Notes under the pieces: model-generated
Database searches by the model: none
Seen by the model: the letters and a program-made list of their open reading frames with translations, nothing else
Told to the model about the DNA's origin: nothing
NCBI RefSeq assembly: GCF_026151205.1
Contig: NC_087084.1
Coordinates: forward strand, 9,294,894-9,358,893
Length of the DNA stretch: 64,000 nt
Direction of reading: 5' to 3'
Source of the DNA: Bolinopsis microptera
Lineage: Eukaryota; Ctenophora; Tentaculata; Lobata; Bolinopsidae
Part shown: in pieces, positions 9,457 to 21,222 of the stretch
Layout of the letters: the number at the start of each line of letters is the position of its first letter
Position numbering within the stretch: the first letter of the stretch is position 1
Program-made: the position numbers and the translations under genes

Positions 9457-12332
9457 GACCATATAAGTATAATGTCCTTTGTGTTTAATGTGCATAATTG
9501 ATGCATATATGACTTTGGATTGTGTTCATTGTACATAATGAATTCTCTACTTATATGTTGCCCAGATTGTTTGGTATGACTGTATTGGATTTTCAGATAT
9601 AATTTTTATCGTCAGTTACTGTTCTGCAGTAAACATTTTCAATCAATTTTTATTGTGTATTGGAGTATTCAGATTGTTTGTATATTTGGAGTCTATAGAA
9701 TTTCTATAGAATTTTTATAGAATTTTAAATATTTTAGGGAATTTTTATTATCCTGATTTTTACATTTGATAGGCTGATGAGTTTCATACTGTGATTTCTT
9801 GCAGTCATCATCCTTTCCTCAAGTCCTCTGTTAGAAAACCTGCTAACCCTGCTTGTTAGGTACATCTGCCTTATTTAGTCACGATATTATTTACAGTTAT
9901 TAATGCCTGTTTTCTGAACAGTTTCTTGTTTCACCTCCGTCTAAGGCAAAGATGCACACTCTCGTTAATTTAAGTATCATTTACAGCTGAGCATAAGGGT
10001 TAAATTTAAATTATTTAACCTTTTGGTGCTCTATAAAAATAACATTAATTTATTATTATTATTATTATAATAATCTGTCATATGCATGTTGAACACGAAG
10101 AATGCTGAAAACAATGCCCATGAGATGTGTCTATTATGCAGGAGCGTTTAGTGTATACAATGGATAAATGGTGCATTATGGGGAATGAAAATGTGCTATT
10201 TCTAGCATTTTGTACATTGGTTGTTGGGATATGAATGCTATGTTTCATTTCATATTGTCGAGAATAGACATCATTTTGCACAGGAATACATTTAATGCAC
10301 AACAGTTAGACAATGGAAACAATGTAAATTTAATTTCTTGTGGACAACCATTGTCTATTGTGCACAATGGAAATTCCATGTAGCAAAATGTATCTCAATT
10401 TTGCCAACCGCTACATTTTCATAATTATGTGCTCATCAGGCTCACTTTTTAGTACAAAATTTGATCTTTTTTAGAGAAAGTTGTAACTGCAAGTGTGCCT
10501 CAAAATGCTGCATTTGGGAAATTTACTATTACAGAAACTGTGTTGTTCAGAAACCTACTGTTCAAGTACAAAGTTATGAGTTTTGAATCCTTTTGAAATT
10601 CTACAGTCACCAGTTTTTCTTCTTCATAGGGGACTGTGGTCAAGATTACCACAGTCACCAGGTCGCATTATAACAGATTCATGATATAGGCATCTCCTTC
10701 TTTCAATTATGTGAAATGGACTGTGGAATAAAAAGGATGTTATTATAAAATATAGATAAACTTTTACAAATTTGTATCGACCACGTAACTCATAAAATCA
10801 TGTCACTATTAAAAGGTAAGCAGCGTTATCACTCAGAAATGAACCCAGTTATGATATCGTTTTCAATGATTTGTGATGATGTTTGTGTCATTATTATTTG
10901 ATATGATTTGTAATATCAAATGGTATTTATGGTTTCCTCCATGCCGTTTATTGCCTTTTCTTAAATAACAGGGTTACAAGATGTGCGGCTGGGAAGGTTT
11001 TCTATAATAGGTCTAAATACTCCGTCCTAACTCTAGGCAAATTCCATTATTATCATATTATGGTGTTTTTAACGTCCATATAAAGTATATAAAGTATAAT
11101 TTGTGCTGTGTTATCTTTGCTTTTTACAGGGACAACTGACAAGTCTGGAGACGTTTAAATGTCATAACTTTTATTGCTTCCTCTCCCTCATCAGCCCTAC
11201 CCAAGACTTGTTAGGGTTCTCCTTTAAAATGTGTCCTCTCATACTTTGCTTTTAAACTAATTACAACACTTACAAACACATTAGATATTAATTGAGGGGT
11301 TGTTATGTAATCAGGGCGACAAGCTTGAAACTGGCTGGAAGGGGTTTGTAGTTCCCAGCATAGCTAAACTTTGTTTCATTTGTTAATTTCTAAGAAATCT
11401 TACACTACAGGGTGCGCTGTACCTTTATAACGCGAATTACAACATTTCATTACAACTAAGTTACATTATATGATGGTCCAGAGAATCTTGAGTCTTTCTG
11501 TAAATCTAACTTCATTTACCATTCTAACAATCGTTTCCCTCACGATCACGAAGAAGTTGTAACAATACATTTATAAACGTTTGCTTCACCGCTGTAGTAT
11601 ATAGTCTATTCTCTTTGTCATTAGGTACATTCTCATTGTCGAATGATATACGAAAACTGTCCAGAGTCTGTAATTACTCTGCCACTAAAATTCGATCAAA
11701 AGAATTAATGTCCGAGCCCGTCAATGTCCGCTAATGTCCCACAAAACACGTCCGTTGTCTCATAGAATTCAAAAAGAACAGGACATAGGCGGACATGTCA
11801 CCACCCTCCATAGTCCATAACAACTAAGCCATTTTCATAACCACGTTATAAAGGGGGATTACTGTATTTAATTAGAGAAATATCCCCGTTTTTTGCTGCT
11901 ATGATATGAATATCTATGACATATAAGATTATTATTATTATACAATTAATCTCGGGCTATAATTCTAATACCCAATCATCGGGTTAAACTGAAAGTTGTA
12001 TAGTACAATGTCACATATATTGTACATCATCTTATGTGGGGCAGGAGTGTAATTTGCCGTACTCTATAATCCAATTCTATAAACAGCAGTACGCAGGGAG
12101 TACGTGGGGTGCTATTGTCTCACATCACAGTACTTGACTTTGCTTATTTGTTAGATCAAGTCTCAGCCTTTCAATGTTTTCTAATCAAGTAACTTTGAGT
12201 TCACTGACCTATACTGGCCACTCAAGTCTTACATTTTTTTTTTAAATACCCAAAAAAAACCCAACTTTACCTGACATTTCCGTTTTGAGAATGGGATTTT
12301 TTAGGGTTGGACACCCCCAAATCGAGTTAAAG
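9457..12332. other. Gene-free stretch, no recognised feature
   Basis: No exon chain or domain was found on either strand. Near 10080-10390 the motif TGCACAATGG and variants recur irregularly. A small hairpin (GACTGTGGT / ACCACAGTC) lies near 10632-10656. Strings such as TAATGTCC and GGACAT near 11700-11800 faintly recall the terminal motifs of the TIR element at 43336-45812. Confidence 0.45.
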
Positions 12333-12410
12333 CGAGATCTTCATTTTTACTCACTACGTACTGTAATAAGGCCAAGGGATACCCTGCAATTCGCTGATAT
12401 ATCTCATAAG
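12333..12410 (-). pseudogene. Short fragment copied from the GT12 glycosyltransferase gene
   Basis: About 78 bp match exon 2 of the gene at 24016-25758 (its positions about 24567-24640) in the same orientation, including CGAGATCTTCATTTTTACTC and the following CACTACGTACTGTAATAAG. A 5-bp insertion (GGCCA) and several substitutions break the frame. It ends abruptly on both sides, so this is a partial duplicate and not an exon. How it was copied is not visible. Confidence 0.8.
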
Positions 12411-12530
12411 ATTAATCATAGAAAATATTATTATGTAATTATATGGAATAAATATAGTTTATAATGTATATCGTACAGCAGCAACAATTCAAACAAATCG
12501 GATAAAAATACGAACATTTAAGATTAAGTT

Positions 12531-13887
12531 CAGGCACAAAATTTGGTACTTTATGCTGATGACACGAAAATATGGAGTCCTATTAAATCATACAACGATT
12601 ATTGCACACTTCAGAATAACATAAATGAACTTAATTCTTGGAGCATAGAAAATAAGATGCGATTCCATCCATCAAAGTGTAAAGTCCTCTCTATTCCTGG
12701 AAAGAAATTCAGCAGTAGGATATTACCTATTCCATTTATCAGATTTCAATATTTGCTCGGTAATACTCCCTTAGATTACACCAGTACGGAAACAGATCTT
12801 GGAGTCGTTATAAATCAGGGCTTTCGTTTTGAAGAACACATAACTAAAATATTGTCCAAAGCTAACCAAAAATTTGGGCTGCTGAAACGCACTTGCTCAT
12901 TTGTCCATGATGTGAGACGAAGAAGAAATTTATACCTTGCACTTGTTAGAAGTCAATTTGAACACTGTTCCCAAATCTGGCGTCCATTTAATAAAACACA
13001 ACTAGATAAGATGGATGCTTTTCAAAAAAGGTGTATTAAGTGGATTTTTGATGAGGAATTCACAAGCTATCAGTCCTTTGAAAACTATACTTACAAATGT
13101 CATCAATTGAAAATCCTTCCTCTCAGCAAGAGGTTTGAATTGAATGACCTGACCTTGTTTCACAAAATAGTCAATGGTGTATGCACACAAGAGCTTCCTA
13201 ATTACTTACAACCATACAAAGGAAGCACACGCTTAAGATCATGTCACCATGACAGCCTAAGTTATGTAACGACTCTTGTTCAAACACAGTGTAATAGCAG
13301 TCTCCTTAAGAAATCATTCTTTTATCGGACACATCTGCTCTGGAATAAACTTCCTCTCGAAATAAGAGACCATAGCTGTCCTGATATCTTCAAGGCCAAA
13401 CTTAAGGATCACCTATGGTCGGAAATGCTACCCACAGATCCAAACGATAGTCACGCTGAATTCTACCTGTCTGATAATGATTAGATGCATCTCATTTCTC
13501 CCAATGCCAATTCTCTAATCTAAAATAACCGATCCAAACTATTTAAGGGGTTAGGGGTGGGTTGGGTTGTGGGTTGGGTTTTTAAAAGTATTGTATGATA
13601 TAATCTATTTCATTAAAAAGTTAACAAATTATTAACATTATGATATTTTATGCACGCTGTATTTTATTATTGCACAATCATCTCTATTACTATATATCTT
13701 ACATTTATATGTGTTGATTGTATGAAATGTTTTGTCAGGGACCATATTTTGTAGGTGTAATTTTTGCACGAACTACGTTCTGGTTTCCCGTCATTATAGT
13801 ACATAGAAATCACTTTTTGACCGTGTCATTTTCATGCAATTACATTGATGTATGTACTATTTTGAAAAGATTTTCAATAAAAAAAAA
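12531..13887 (+). mobile_element. 5'-truncated LINE (L2/CR1-like) with intact 3' half of the RT frame
   Basis: An open frame (about 12543-13484, roughly 313 codons) begins at the polymerase active-site motif LYADDTKI and runs through the thumb region (LGVVINQGFRFEEHI, KRTCSFV, YLALVRSQFEHCSQIWRP) to a C-terminal FFYRTHLLWNKLPLEI block, as in L2/CR1-type LINE proteins. The 3' UTR has an AATAAA and a short poly(A) at about 13879-13887. The 8-bp direct repeat ATTAAGTT flanks it (12523-12530 and 13888-13895). Endonuclease and fingers are missing, so it cannot move by itself. The frame is undamaged, which suggests a young insertion. Confidence 0.9.
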
Positions 13888-13895
13888 ATTAAGTT

Positions 13896-14640
13896 GAAAT
13901 TCATAGCGTAGAAATAGCCAACTTATTCAAACATTGAGTCTGATAACTTATCAGACTTTTTAAACTACATTGTCACATTGAGTTTAAAAAACTTAAACTG
14001 TAAACGACAAGACAGATTTATACGATATAATGATATTCATATTATAAGAAAGAACAAGATGATTGAAAAGGGTAATATTTAAATAGGCCCAAAATTTAAA
14101 ATTGACACTTTAGGTATCCCAAACAGAGAACAGCTCTTATTTGACCGTAGGGCAACAACTATCAGCAGGTAATCCCTGCTCTATTACGAAGAGGCTAGGA
14201 ATTTTAGTTAAAACCATTCTCTCCTGAAAGGGTTTCTATTCCAAAAGAGTTGGCGACCTTTTTTAATGCCAAAGTTATCAGCCGGACTTCTAAAGTCAGG
14301 TCTCGAAGATAAAATTTCTGTTTGACAATGTTTAAAGTGGTAACTTTAAACATTGTAAACATTATAAAACCATTAACATGATTCACGTTCCTTCTCCTGC
14401 TTGTATGTTATCTCTCCTGTATCGTGATCGTTGTTAATCATCAAGTGATCGCTTGCCGATCTATCGAATAGGTTCTGAATGTTCCATCTGTTGTTTATTA
14501 GAGCTTTAAACCTGGATTTAGTACAGTTAATACTCCCCATTGCATCTGGAGAAAAGCTCCCCATTGCATCTGGTTTAGCTCCCCATTGCATCTGGTCCGA
14601 GTCTGTTAGCACAGATCACCTGGGAGTGGTAACACCATAA
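13896..14640. other. Intergenic; small hairpin and short tandem repeat only
   Basis: A perfect 14-bp hairpin (ACAATGTTTAAAGT and its complement, 14325-14338 and 14343-14356, loop 4 nt) is present. At about 14529-14596 CCCCATTGCATCTGG is repeated three times with spacers of 7-9 nt. No gene is supported; the second half may belong to the 5' region of the LINE that follows. Confidence 0.55.
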
Positions 14641-16658
14641 AACCGTTAATTGCCTGTCAGTGCTATATCACTGGGGGGGTCGGTTGCTGTGGTGGCGAGA
14701 GGATGCAATTGCTGGGTGGTGCTCGGTGATGCTGTCTTGTGGCAGGGTCATCTGTGTGTCACTCACGGTTCACCATTTTGTCCAAGTCTTGGTTGCCCTG
14801 TGTAATCGAGCATTTGCTTGGTGATCTTGTCTCAAACATGATCACGTACGGTTCAATTTTGATTCCCTAAGGGCTTTAGAAGCTCTGCATGCTTTAATTT
14901 TACGTATCGAACCTAACCACCAGCATGCTGGTGTCCGGACGGAGGGCTTACATTTTGATGTCGGTGCTGCCTCTGGATCGGGTGCGAAGGTCCGGCAAAC
15001 CATCCACCTTAAATCAAACCGCTACAGAAACGTCTACAGTGTCATTCAATAGTATTATACGTGGAGGCGCAGGTGGAGTGATGACGGCGACTAGGCAAAG
15101 CCGAAAGGACCCTAGTAGCTTGATGTCTGTTTGCAACTCCCGTAAGAGCCGACGTAAACACTGTAAATACAGAATTCCTTCATCAGATTTATCATTTGTA
15201 AACAGACAGTCAAGTATGTCTAATCCTGTAAATATTGTAAAGAATCCTCTCTGTATCAGTACATGGAATGTTACTTCTCTTGTCAGCAATTCCAGCAAGA
15301 TGTATCAATTGGGAAAAGGGTTTGATGATTATGGACTAGAGCTCCTTGGGGTAACTGAAACACATATGGCTGGATCGGGAACTCAGACTTTGGGAAATGG
15401 GGCTGTTTTGGTGTATTCTGGCAGGAATGATGGGGTACGGAGAGAAGGAGTCGGTGATGTACTGTCCAAAAAGATGAAGAATACTCTCATATCATACACC
15501 CCTGTATCAGGACGGGTTATGACTGCCCGTTTACATAGCAAACACATCAACATTAGTGTTACAGTGGTATATGCTCCAACTGAGGATGCAGAGATCAGTT
15601 TAAAAGACTCATTCTACAAGGAATTGAATGATGTTCAATCGGGACTACCTGCTCATGATATAAAAATAGTTTTAGGAGATTTTAATGCTCGTGTTGGAAG
15701 GGACACTGATGCTCACCCTGGTGTTATAGGAAAACACTCATATCACACAGAATCCAATGATAACGGAAAACGGATGCTAGATTTCTGTACTATGCACCAG
15801 CTGACGATCGGAGGCACACTTTTTGAACACAAGGATATCCACAAGACAACATGGAGATCCCCAAATGGTAACACCGTCACTCAAATTGACCATATTTGTA
15901 TTTCAACGAGATGGAGCCATTCATTGCTTGATGTCAGGAGCATGAGAGGAGCAGATATAAATACTACTCACTACCTGGTAAGAGGATATGTATCTATTAA
16001 GCTTAAGTGTCCACAGAAAAGAAAGAAGCGTGTAAGACAGCCTGCTTTAGAGAACTTGCGTGATAGATCTAAGAGCCAGGAATATAGTAACAAAATAGCT
16101 GAAAAATACTATACCAACGATCAGGAGCTTGGAAACTCTCCTTTAGAAGAACAATGGAAGAAATTGAGAGACATTATAACTGATATCTCGTTTGAAGTTC
16201 TGGGTGAAAGGGGCCGAAAAAAAAGAACAGAACATCTCTCAAAGGATACTAAGAATCTCCTAAAAGAACGAGGTGAGATTAAAAAGAAACCTAGTACTGC
16301 TGAGAATCGTGCTAAGTACTCGCAGATTAACGGTCTTGTTAGGCAGAACTGTAAAAGAGATGATAATGCCTGGGCTGTTAGAGTAGCTGAGGAATTGGAA
16401 GAGGCTGCCAAGCAGGGTCAACAAAGAGATTTTTTTTTTTTTTTTTAGAGAGGCTGGGCCTGGTTGGCCCACGAGAGGATAGCATATGAATGCTTTGCCT
16501 ACCTCTGGGGTATGGCAGTCCTGTGGGAGGATGCCAGTGGAATCAAGATGTGTAATCAAGGATGATGGTAAGTGTTGTGGGGTGTGTCATAGATAAACGC
16601 TTAAGTGGTGGTTGAGTGTGGAAGAGAGAGGCGAAATAAGACGGCATTAAAGTAGTCG

Positions 16659-19600
16659 CTATGTTACACCTGTCTGGTCCAACTCCTCTGGCACCACTAA
16701 GCGTTTAGTGTGGTTTGTAAAGTTGACAATGGTGGAGATGTGTTGGTTGTCGAATATGTCATTGACAGAGAGGTAGTAGTCCCGGAAATATTGACCTCTT
16801 ATTTGGGCAATAGCCGGGCACTGTCCGAGAAAGTGTGAGACAGTCTCCTCTTCGTCGCCGCATTTAGGACAAGCACTTGTGTCTGATTTGCGAATGGTGT
16901 GTAGGTGTTTGTTGAGGCCACAATGTCCCGTGATGAGGTGCACTGCAGTTCTATAATTTTGTCTGTTGTTACTGAGTGTAGTGTTGAGATTTTTGATGAT
17001 GTTGATGTTTTTATGTCCAAGTGTCAGTTTAGTGTGTCTGGGACCATCAGTAATCCATGATTCTTGATTAAGTTTTGTGACTTTGTCGTTGATCAGGCGT
17101 TTGATGTAAGATTGTGGAATTGGGCAGTTCAAAGTGGATTCACTGGTTGTACCATTTTTGGCCAGCTCGTCTGCTTTTTCATTACCCCACAATCCAATGT
17201 GTGCAGCTATCCATCTGATCTCTAAGGTGTTAGTGGATCCGAGTGTATTGAGGGTGTCGTAACAGTCTCTAGTAGTCCTACTCCTCGTTGAAGGTGAGGA
17301 TATGGCTTGAATAGAGGAGAGACTGTCTGACCATATGATGATGTGTGTGTTTGTGTAAGTTGATAGATATTTACAAGCTTCGATGATGGCAGTGAGTTCT
17401 GTTTGATAAACGGTGCAATAATCGGGAAGCTTGAATGATCTTTCATCTAGTGTAGTGTTGTTGTTGTCTGTGGTGATAATATAACCAGCCCCGCTACCTG
17501 AGTCTGTGCGTGACCCGTCTGTGTAGCAGGTGATGGTTTCACTGGGGATGTTGTCGATGGTGTTTTGGAGTGAGCCTCTATAACCAATGTTGTCAGCTCC
17601 AGGAGTGGTGACCGTGAAGCGTCGTTCAAGCATCATGGTTGGTATAGATAGGTCTCTCTCTGCTTTGGGTGGTATGTTGAGATCTACCATGAATTGTTTG
17701 TTGATAGTGGTGTGAGTTGTGATGGTACCTTTTCTGGGGGCGATAGTTTCGAGGGTTAGGCTTCCATAAGCTTGAAGCCTGGCTGTGCCCTTTGCTGCTT
17801 CACCTCTCAGGAAAAGTATGATATCTGGAGTGTTAGTGAGGTGGTTCAGTGCGATGAAGGGAGTACTAGGCATGGCACCAGACATCATTCTCAATGCCAA
17901 TGCCTGAACTCGTTTGAACTTCCTCGCGTTGGTGTCTGTTTGGGTTGCTCTAATCCATATACTACAGCAGTATGATAGAATAGGTCTGATGACAGCGGTG
18001 TACATCCATTTGCATGTTTTAGGGCTCATACCCCAAGTGGGGCCGACAGCTCTTCTACATTGCATAAGGGATGCCGTAGCTTTTTTGGTGGTATTGGTGA
18101 TATGTTCATTGAAATTAAGCTTGCTGTCGAGGGTCACTCCTAGGAATTTGGCAGATTTGGATAGACCTATGGTGGTGTTACCCACCACCACAGGTCTTAG
18201 TGTCCATTTCTTATTCCAGGTAAACATGACTATTTGTGTTTTGAGTGCGCTTATGGATAGATCTTTGGTTTGGCACCATTTTTCTATTGTGTTGATGGTT
18301 TTGCGTGTTCTGTTCCAGATGATGTCTAAATCATTCCCCTCCGCTAGAGAGAGCAGATCGTCTGCAAAAGCTTGCAGATAACCTGGTATGTCTCTTGCGG
18401 TGTAGGCCAGGAGATCATCGACTACCAGGTTCCAGAGGAAAGGGGAAAGGATGCCACCTTGAGGGCACCCTCTCCGGATCCGAACCCTTGTCGACTTATC
18501 CTTATGATTTAATGTGATGAATCTGTTAGTTACCATGTTGATAATCCATTGTGCTGTGGCCAGATCCACTTTCGTGGTCTTGATAGCGTCAGAAATAGCC
18601 TTAAAAGAGACATTATCAAAAGCTCCCTCTATATCTAGAAAGACGCCTAGGACATATCCCTTCTTAGCTATCCTGCGCTCGATGGTGTGAGTAACTTTAT
18701 GAAGGGCTGCTTCGGTTGAACATCCTTTCTTAAAGCCAAATTGTCGTTTGTTGATGTCTTTAGCGATATTAAGGTCGTGTTGCATATGCCACAGTATCAC
18801 CTTCTCCTGTAGTTTTAACATCACTGGAGAAAGGGTGATAGTGCGAAATGACTTTGGTTGGTTGTAGTCAGTTTTTCCAGGCTTTGGGAGAAAGATTCCA
18901 AGGGATTCTTTCCACAAAGTTGGAATGTGTTGGGTTTCATGATTTTTTGTCATAATGGTTCTGGTGATGTCTTTGATGTGTGTCCAAGCTTTCTGTATGA
19001 TGATAGGTTTGAGGGTGTCGGGTCCAGCAGCTTTCAACGGATCGAAGGATTTAAGAGCCTCCTCGATTCTGTCTGGGCTGTAGATGGTATTGAGTAAGGT
19101 GGTGGTGATTGGTAGAGGACCAGGTGGAGGCACTGGCGGATCAGTGACACTATCCTTGAAGTGGGTTCGTGTCATGACCTCCAATGTCTCCTCTGCATTT
19201 TTGGTGATGTCTCCGTTTGGTTTGTAAACGGCTTCTAGTGTATGTTTGTTGTCGTTACAGGATTTCAGAATCTTATTCATCCTTCCGGATTCCTTAACAG
19301 ACTCTGTTTCCTGACAAAAAGTTCTCCAGGCATTACGCTGGGAGTTGGTTATAAGTCTGTTGTATTGTTTGTTGCTCTCTCTAAGAGCGAGCCACAGGGC
19401 ATCAGTCTTCTTTTTGCGGGCAGTAATCAGTTTTTGTCTTATTCCCCTCTGTGCTTCCTCTACTTCTTGAGTTAGCCAGGGGGGTTTGCGGACGGAACTT
19501 GAGATGTAAGTAATGGGGCATGCCTCCTCGAAGGCTTCCTTTAGTGCAGTATTGATTATGTCTATTTTGTGATCAATTTCAGTCGTAGTGTTGATTTGTG

Positions 19601-20585
19601 TGTTGTTAAGGTTGGGGTTATTCGATAGGATCTCATCAAATCTGTCCCAGTCAGTGTTTTTGACTAGTCGGATCTGTTTGGGTTCCTTCTTTGGCCCTGT
19701 AGTTATATCGAACATAATATAGCGATGGTCAGAGTTGGAGTAAAGGTCACTAACATGCCAGTTACTAATGAGATCTCCTCCCAACTGGTTTGTTATTGTG
19801 AGATCGATAATTGAGTTGTGGCCTCGAGAGTTGAGGAAGGTTGGGGATGATCCTTTGTTGGCACATGACAGCCCTAGGGAGGAGAGAAAGTCAAGAAGCT
19901 CCTCTCCCCTTTTATTGCATGCCTTGTTCCCCCAAAGGGTGTGGTGGGAATTGGTGTCCGACCCTATAATGAGCGGGATGTTGTTATCATTTGCGTATTT
20001 TGCTAGAGGTGATGTTTCTTGTGGCGGTACCGGCCCATTTATATCCATGTACGAAGCTGCCAGAATGAGTTCTGTCGAGCTGAGTTGGATTTTAATGGCC
20101 ACTTGATCGGGTGTTGTGAATTGTGTAAGTTCCCAACATTTTACTGTCAGGTTTTTGTGCAGTACAATAGCGGCACGGGGTCTTTTATCCCCGACCTTGT
20201 AGTAATATTGGGTGAGATCCTTATTGATGGGTGGTATTGGGTTTTTGTTATTAGAGTACGGTTCTGTTGCAAGAATGATTGGATTTCTCCGGCCGTGAGT
20301 GTTGATAAGGAGGGTTTTCCATGCATTGAACTTGCGTTTGAGATTAATTTGGGTGACAGAGTAAGTTTCAGACTGCTTATTGCGTGTTGCAATAGTAGTT
20401 TTTAACTTTTTTTGGCGTCTCTTCTTTTTTGTGCTAGTTTGAGCGTCATTGAGCGGAGTGGAAGCCGTCCCTCCCCCTAGACAGGTATTATGACCTATCA
20501 TTGCCGGTGGGGCGCTGAGGAGTTGGACAGGGTCGGGTAGCAGCAGCTGGCCCTCCAGAAGGTACGCATGGTCCCTTCCAGACAA
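16659..20585 (-). CDS. LINE ORF2: endonuclease, reverse transcriptase and RNase H
   Basis: 1308 residues, uninterrupted. The N-terminal third is an APE endonuclease (ATEPYSNNKNP, GSDTNSHHTLWG, SNSDHRYIMFDI). The polymerase follows, with FLDIEGAFDNVSF, RRGCPQGGILSPFLWN and the active site QAFADDLLSL. An RNase H domain is next: CYTDGSRTDSGSGAGY, YQTELTAII, IWSDSLSSI and WIAAHIGLWGNEKADELA supply the D-E-D-D set. Near the C-terminus CPKCGDEEETVSHFLGQC is a CCHC-like cluster common at the end of such proteins. All catalytic motifs are intact, so the enzyme could be functional. The order EN-RT-RNase H points to the I group as opposed to Jockey, which lacks RNase H. The start is taken at the first methionine; initiation slightly upstream or by coupling to the preceding frame is possible. 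Confidence 0.95.
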   Translation of the reverse strand: MSGRDHAYLLEGQLLLPDPVQLLSAPPAMIGHNTCLGGGTASTPLNDAQTSTKKKRRQKKLKTTIATRNKQSETYSVTQINLKRKFNAWKTLLINTHGRRNPIILATEPYSNNKNPIPPINKDLTQYYYKVGDKRPRAAIVLHKNLTVKCWELTQFTTPDQVAIKIQLSSTELILAASYMDINGPVPPQETSPLAKYANDNNIPLIIGSDTNSHHTLWGNKACNKRGEELLDFLSSLGLSCANKGSSPTFLNSRGHNSIIDLTITNQLGGDLISNWHVSDLYSNSDHRYIMFDITTGPKKEPKQIRLVKNTDWDRFDEILSNNPNLNNTQINTTTEIDHKIDIINTALKEAFEEACPITYISSSVRKPPWLTQEVEEAQRGIRQKLITARKKKTDALWLALRESNKQYNRLITNSQRNAWRTFCQETESVKESGRMNKILKSCNDNKHTLEAVYKPNGDITKNAEETLEVMTRTHFKDSVTDPPVPPPGPLPITTTLLNTIYSPDRIEEALKSFDPLKAAGPDTLKPIIIQKAWTHIKDITRTIMTKNHETQHIPTLWKESLGIFLPKPGKTDYNQPKSFRTITLSPVMLKLQEKVILWHMQHDLNIAKDINKRQFGFKKGCSTEAALHKVTHTIERRIAKKGYVLGVFLDIEGAFDNVSFKAISDAIKTTKVDLATAQWIINMVTNRFITLNHKDKSTRVRIRRGCPQGGILSPFLWNLVVDDLLAYTARDIPGYLQAFADDLLSLAEGNDLDIIWNRTRKTINTIEKWCQTKDLSISALKTQIVMFTWNKKWTLRPVVVGNTTIGLSKSAKFLGVTLDSKLNFNEHITNTTKKATASLMQCRRAVGPTWGMSPKTCKWMYTAVIRPILSYCCSIWIRATQTDTNARKFKRVQALALRMMSGAMPSTPFIALNHLTNTPDIILFLRGEAAKGTARLQAYGSLTLETIAPRKGTITTHTTINKQFMVDLNIPPKAERDLSIPTMMLERRFTVTTPGADNIGYRGSLQNTIDNIPSETITCYTDGSRTDSGSGAGYIITTDNNNTTLDERSFKLPDYCTVYQTELTAIIEACKYLSTYTNTHIIIWSDSLSSIQAISSPSTRSRTTRDCYDTLNTLGSTNTLEIRWIAAHIGLWGNEKADELAKNGTTSESTLNCPIPQSYIKRLINDKVTKLNQESWITDGPRHTKLTLGHKNINIIKNLNTTLSNNRQNYRTAVHLITGHCGLNKHLHTIRKSDTSACPKCGDEEETVSHFLGQCPAIAQIRGQYFRDYYLSVNDIFDNQHISTIVNFTNHTKRLVVPEELDQTGVT

Positions 20586-21222
20586 ACAGCCCCCGCCAGA
20601 CCTTCCCTGAACATGGCTCCCACAGTCCGCTCAATAGACGTTTGTGTGTGAAATTGTGTTTGTTGTTATCTTTTGTTTGTGACCATATGATCTTACGTGG
20701 GTGCGCGCACCCGCGCGAAGATATGATTTTTTTAGCTTTTAACACAATAATGTCGTATGTCGGTTGGACCATTGAGACTTGCCGAGAGTCAAAAGTGGTC
20801 GGTTGAAAGTAGGTTGTTGGTCTGATCGCAATGCCAACTGTCGATTCAAAGTCCCCATCCGGCCCGACTGCAAACAACTTTACTTGCTTAAGCTGGTCGT
20901 TATGGATAGTGACCGTCCCTCCAGTTGGCACCACTGTTGGTAGTAAAGGTTGGTTTTTGGTGTTGTTACAGTATATTACTTTATAGGGTTCGTGGACGGT
21001 GCACAAAGTGCATGAGTCAGACCCAAGAGTCCGTGCACATACATTCGTGTTTGCCGAAGCACACTCTATCCACGATCTATAAAGCAAATGGTTGATCAGT
21101 GAGGGTGTATCGTGAGTTTTAACACTCTCTGCGAATCGTAGAAAGATGCTGAGAAATACTACGACGACAGTGTTGAAATGCCGCCCAATAAAACAGGGAA
21201 AATGGGTGCTAATGATCGGCAT
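20488..21222 (-). CDS. Unrecognised 244-residue frame in the LINE 5' region
   Basis: This frame lies just upstream of, and overlaps by 98 nt, the start of the long LINE protein, where a nucleic-acid-binding ORF1 would be expected. It lacks CCHC knuckles, coiled coil or an RNA-binding motif. It begins with a hydrophobic stretch (VVVVFLSIFLRF, about residues 18-30) that could act as a signal or anchor, followed by a cysteine-rich part including a CTLC pair. The last third is probably UTR read in frame. It may be a real accessory protein, a remnant of an unrelated captured gene, or chance; I cannot name it. Low codon constraint is possible because part of it is covered by the direct repeat. Confidence 0.35.
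   Translation of the reverse strand: MPIISTHFPCFIGRHFNTVVVVFLSIFLRFAESVKTHDTPSLINHLLYRSWIECASANTNVCARTLGSDSCTLCTVHEPYKVIYCNNTKNQPLLPTVVPTGGTVTIHNDQLKQVKLFAVGPDGDFESTVGIAIRPTTYFQPTTFDSRQVSMVQPTYDIIVLKAKKIISSRGCAHPRKIIWSQTKDNNKHNFTHKRLLSGLWEPCSGKVWRGLFVWKGPCVPSGGPAAATRPCPTPQRPTGNDRS

Noticed and set aside
16424-16448. Extension of the outer LINE frame ending in a Phe run
   Set aside because: The Phe codons are the poly(T) tail of the inverted inner LINE; the true frame continues at 21986.
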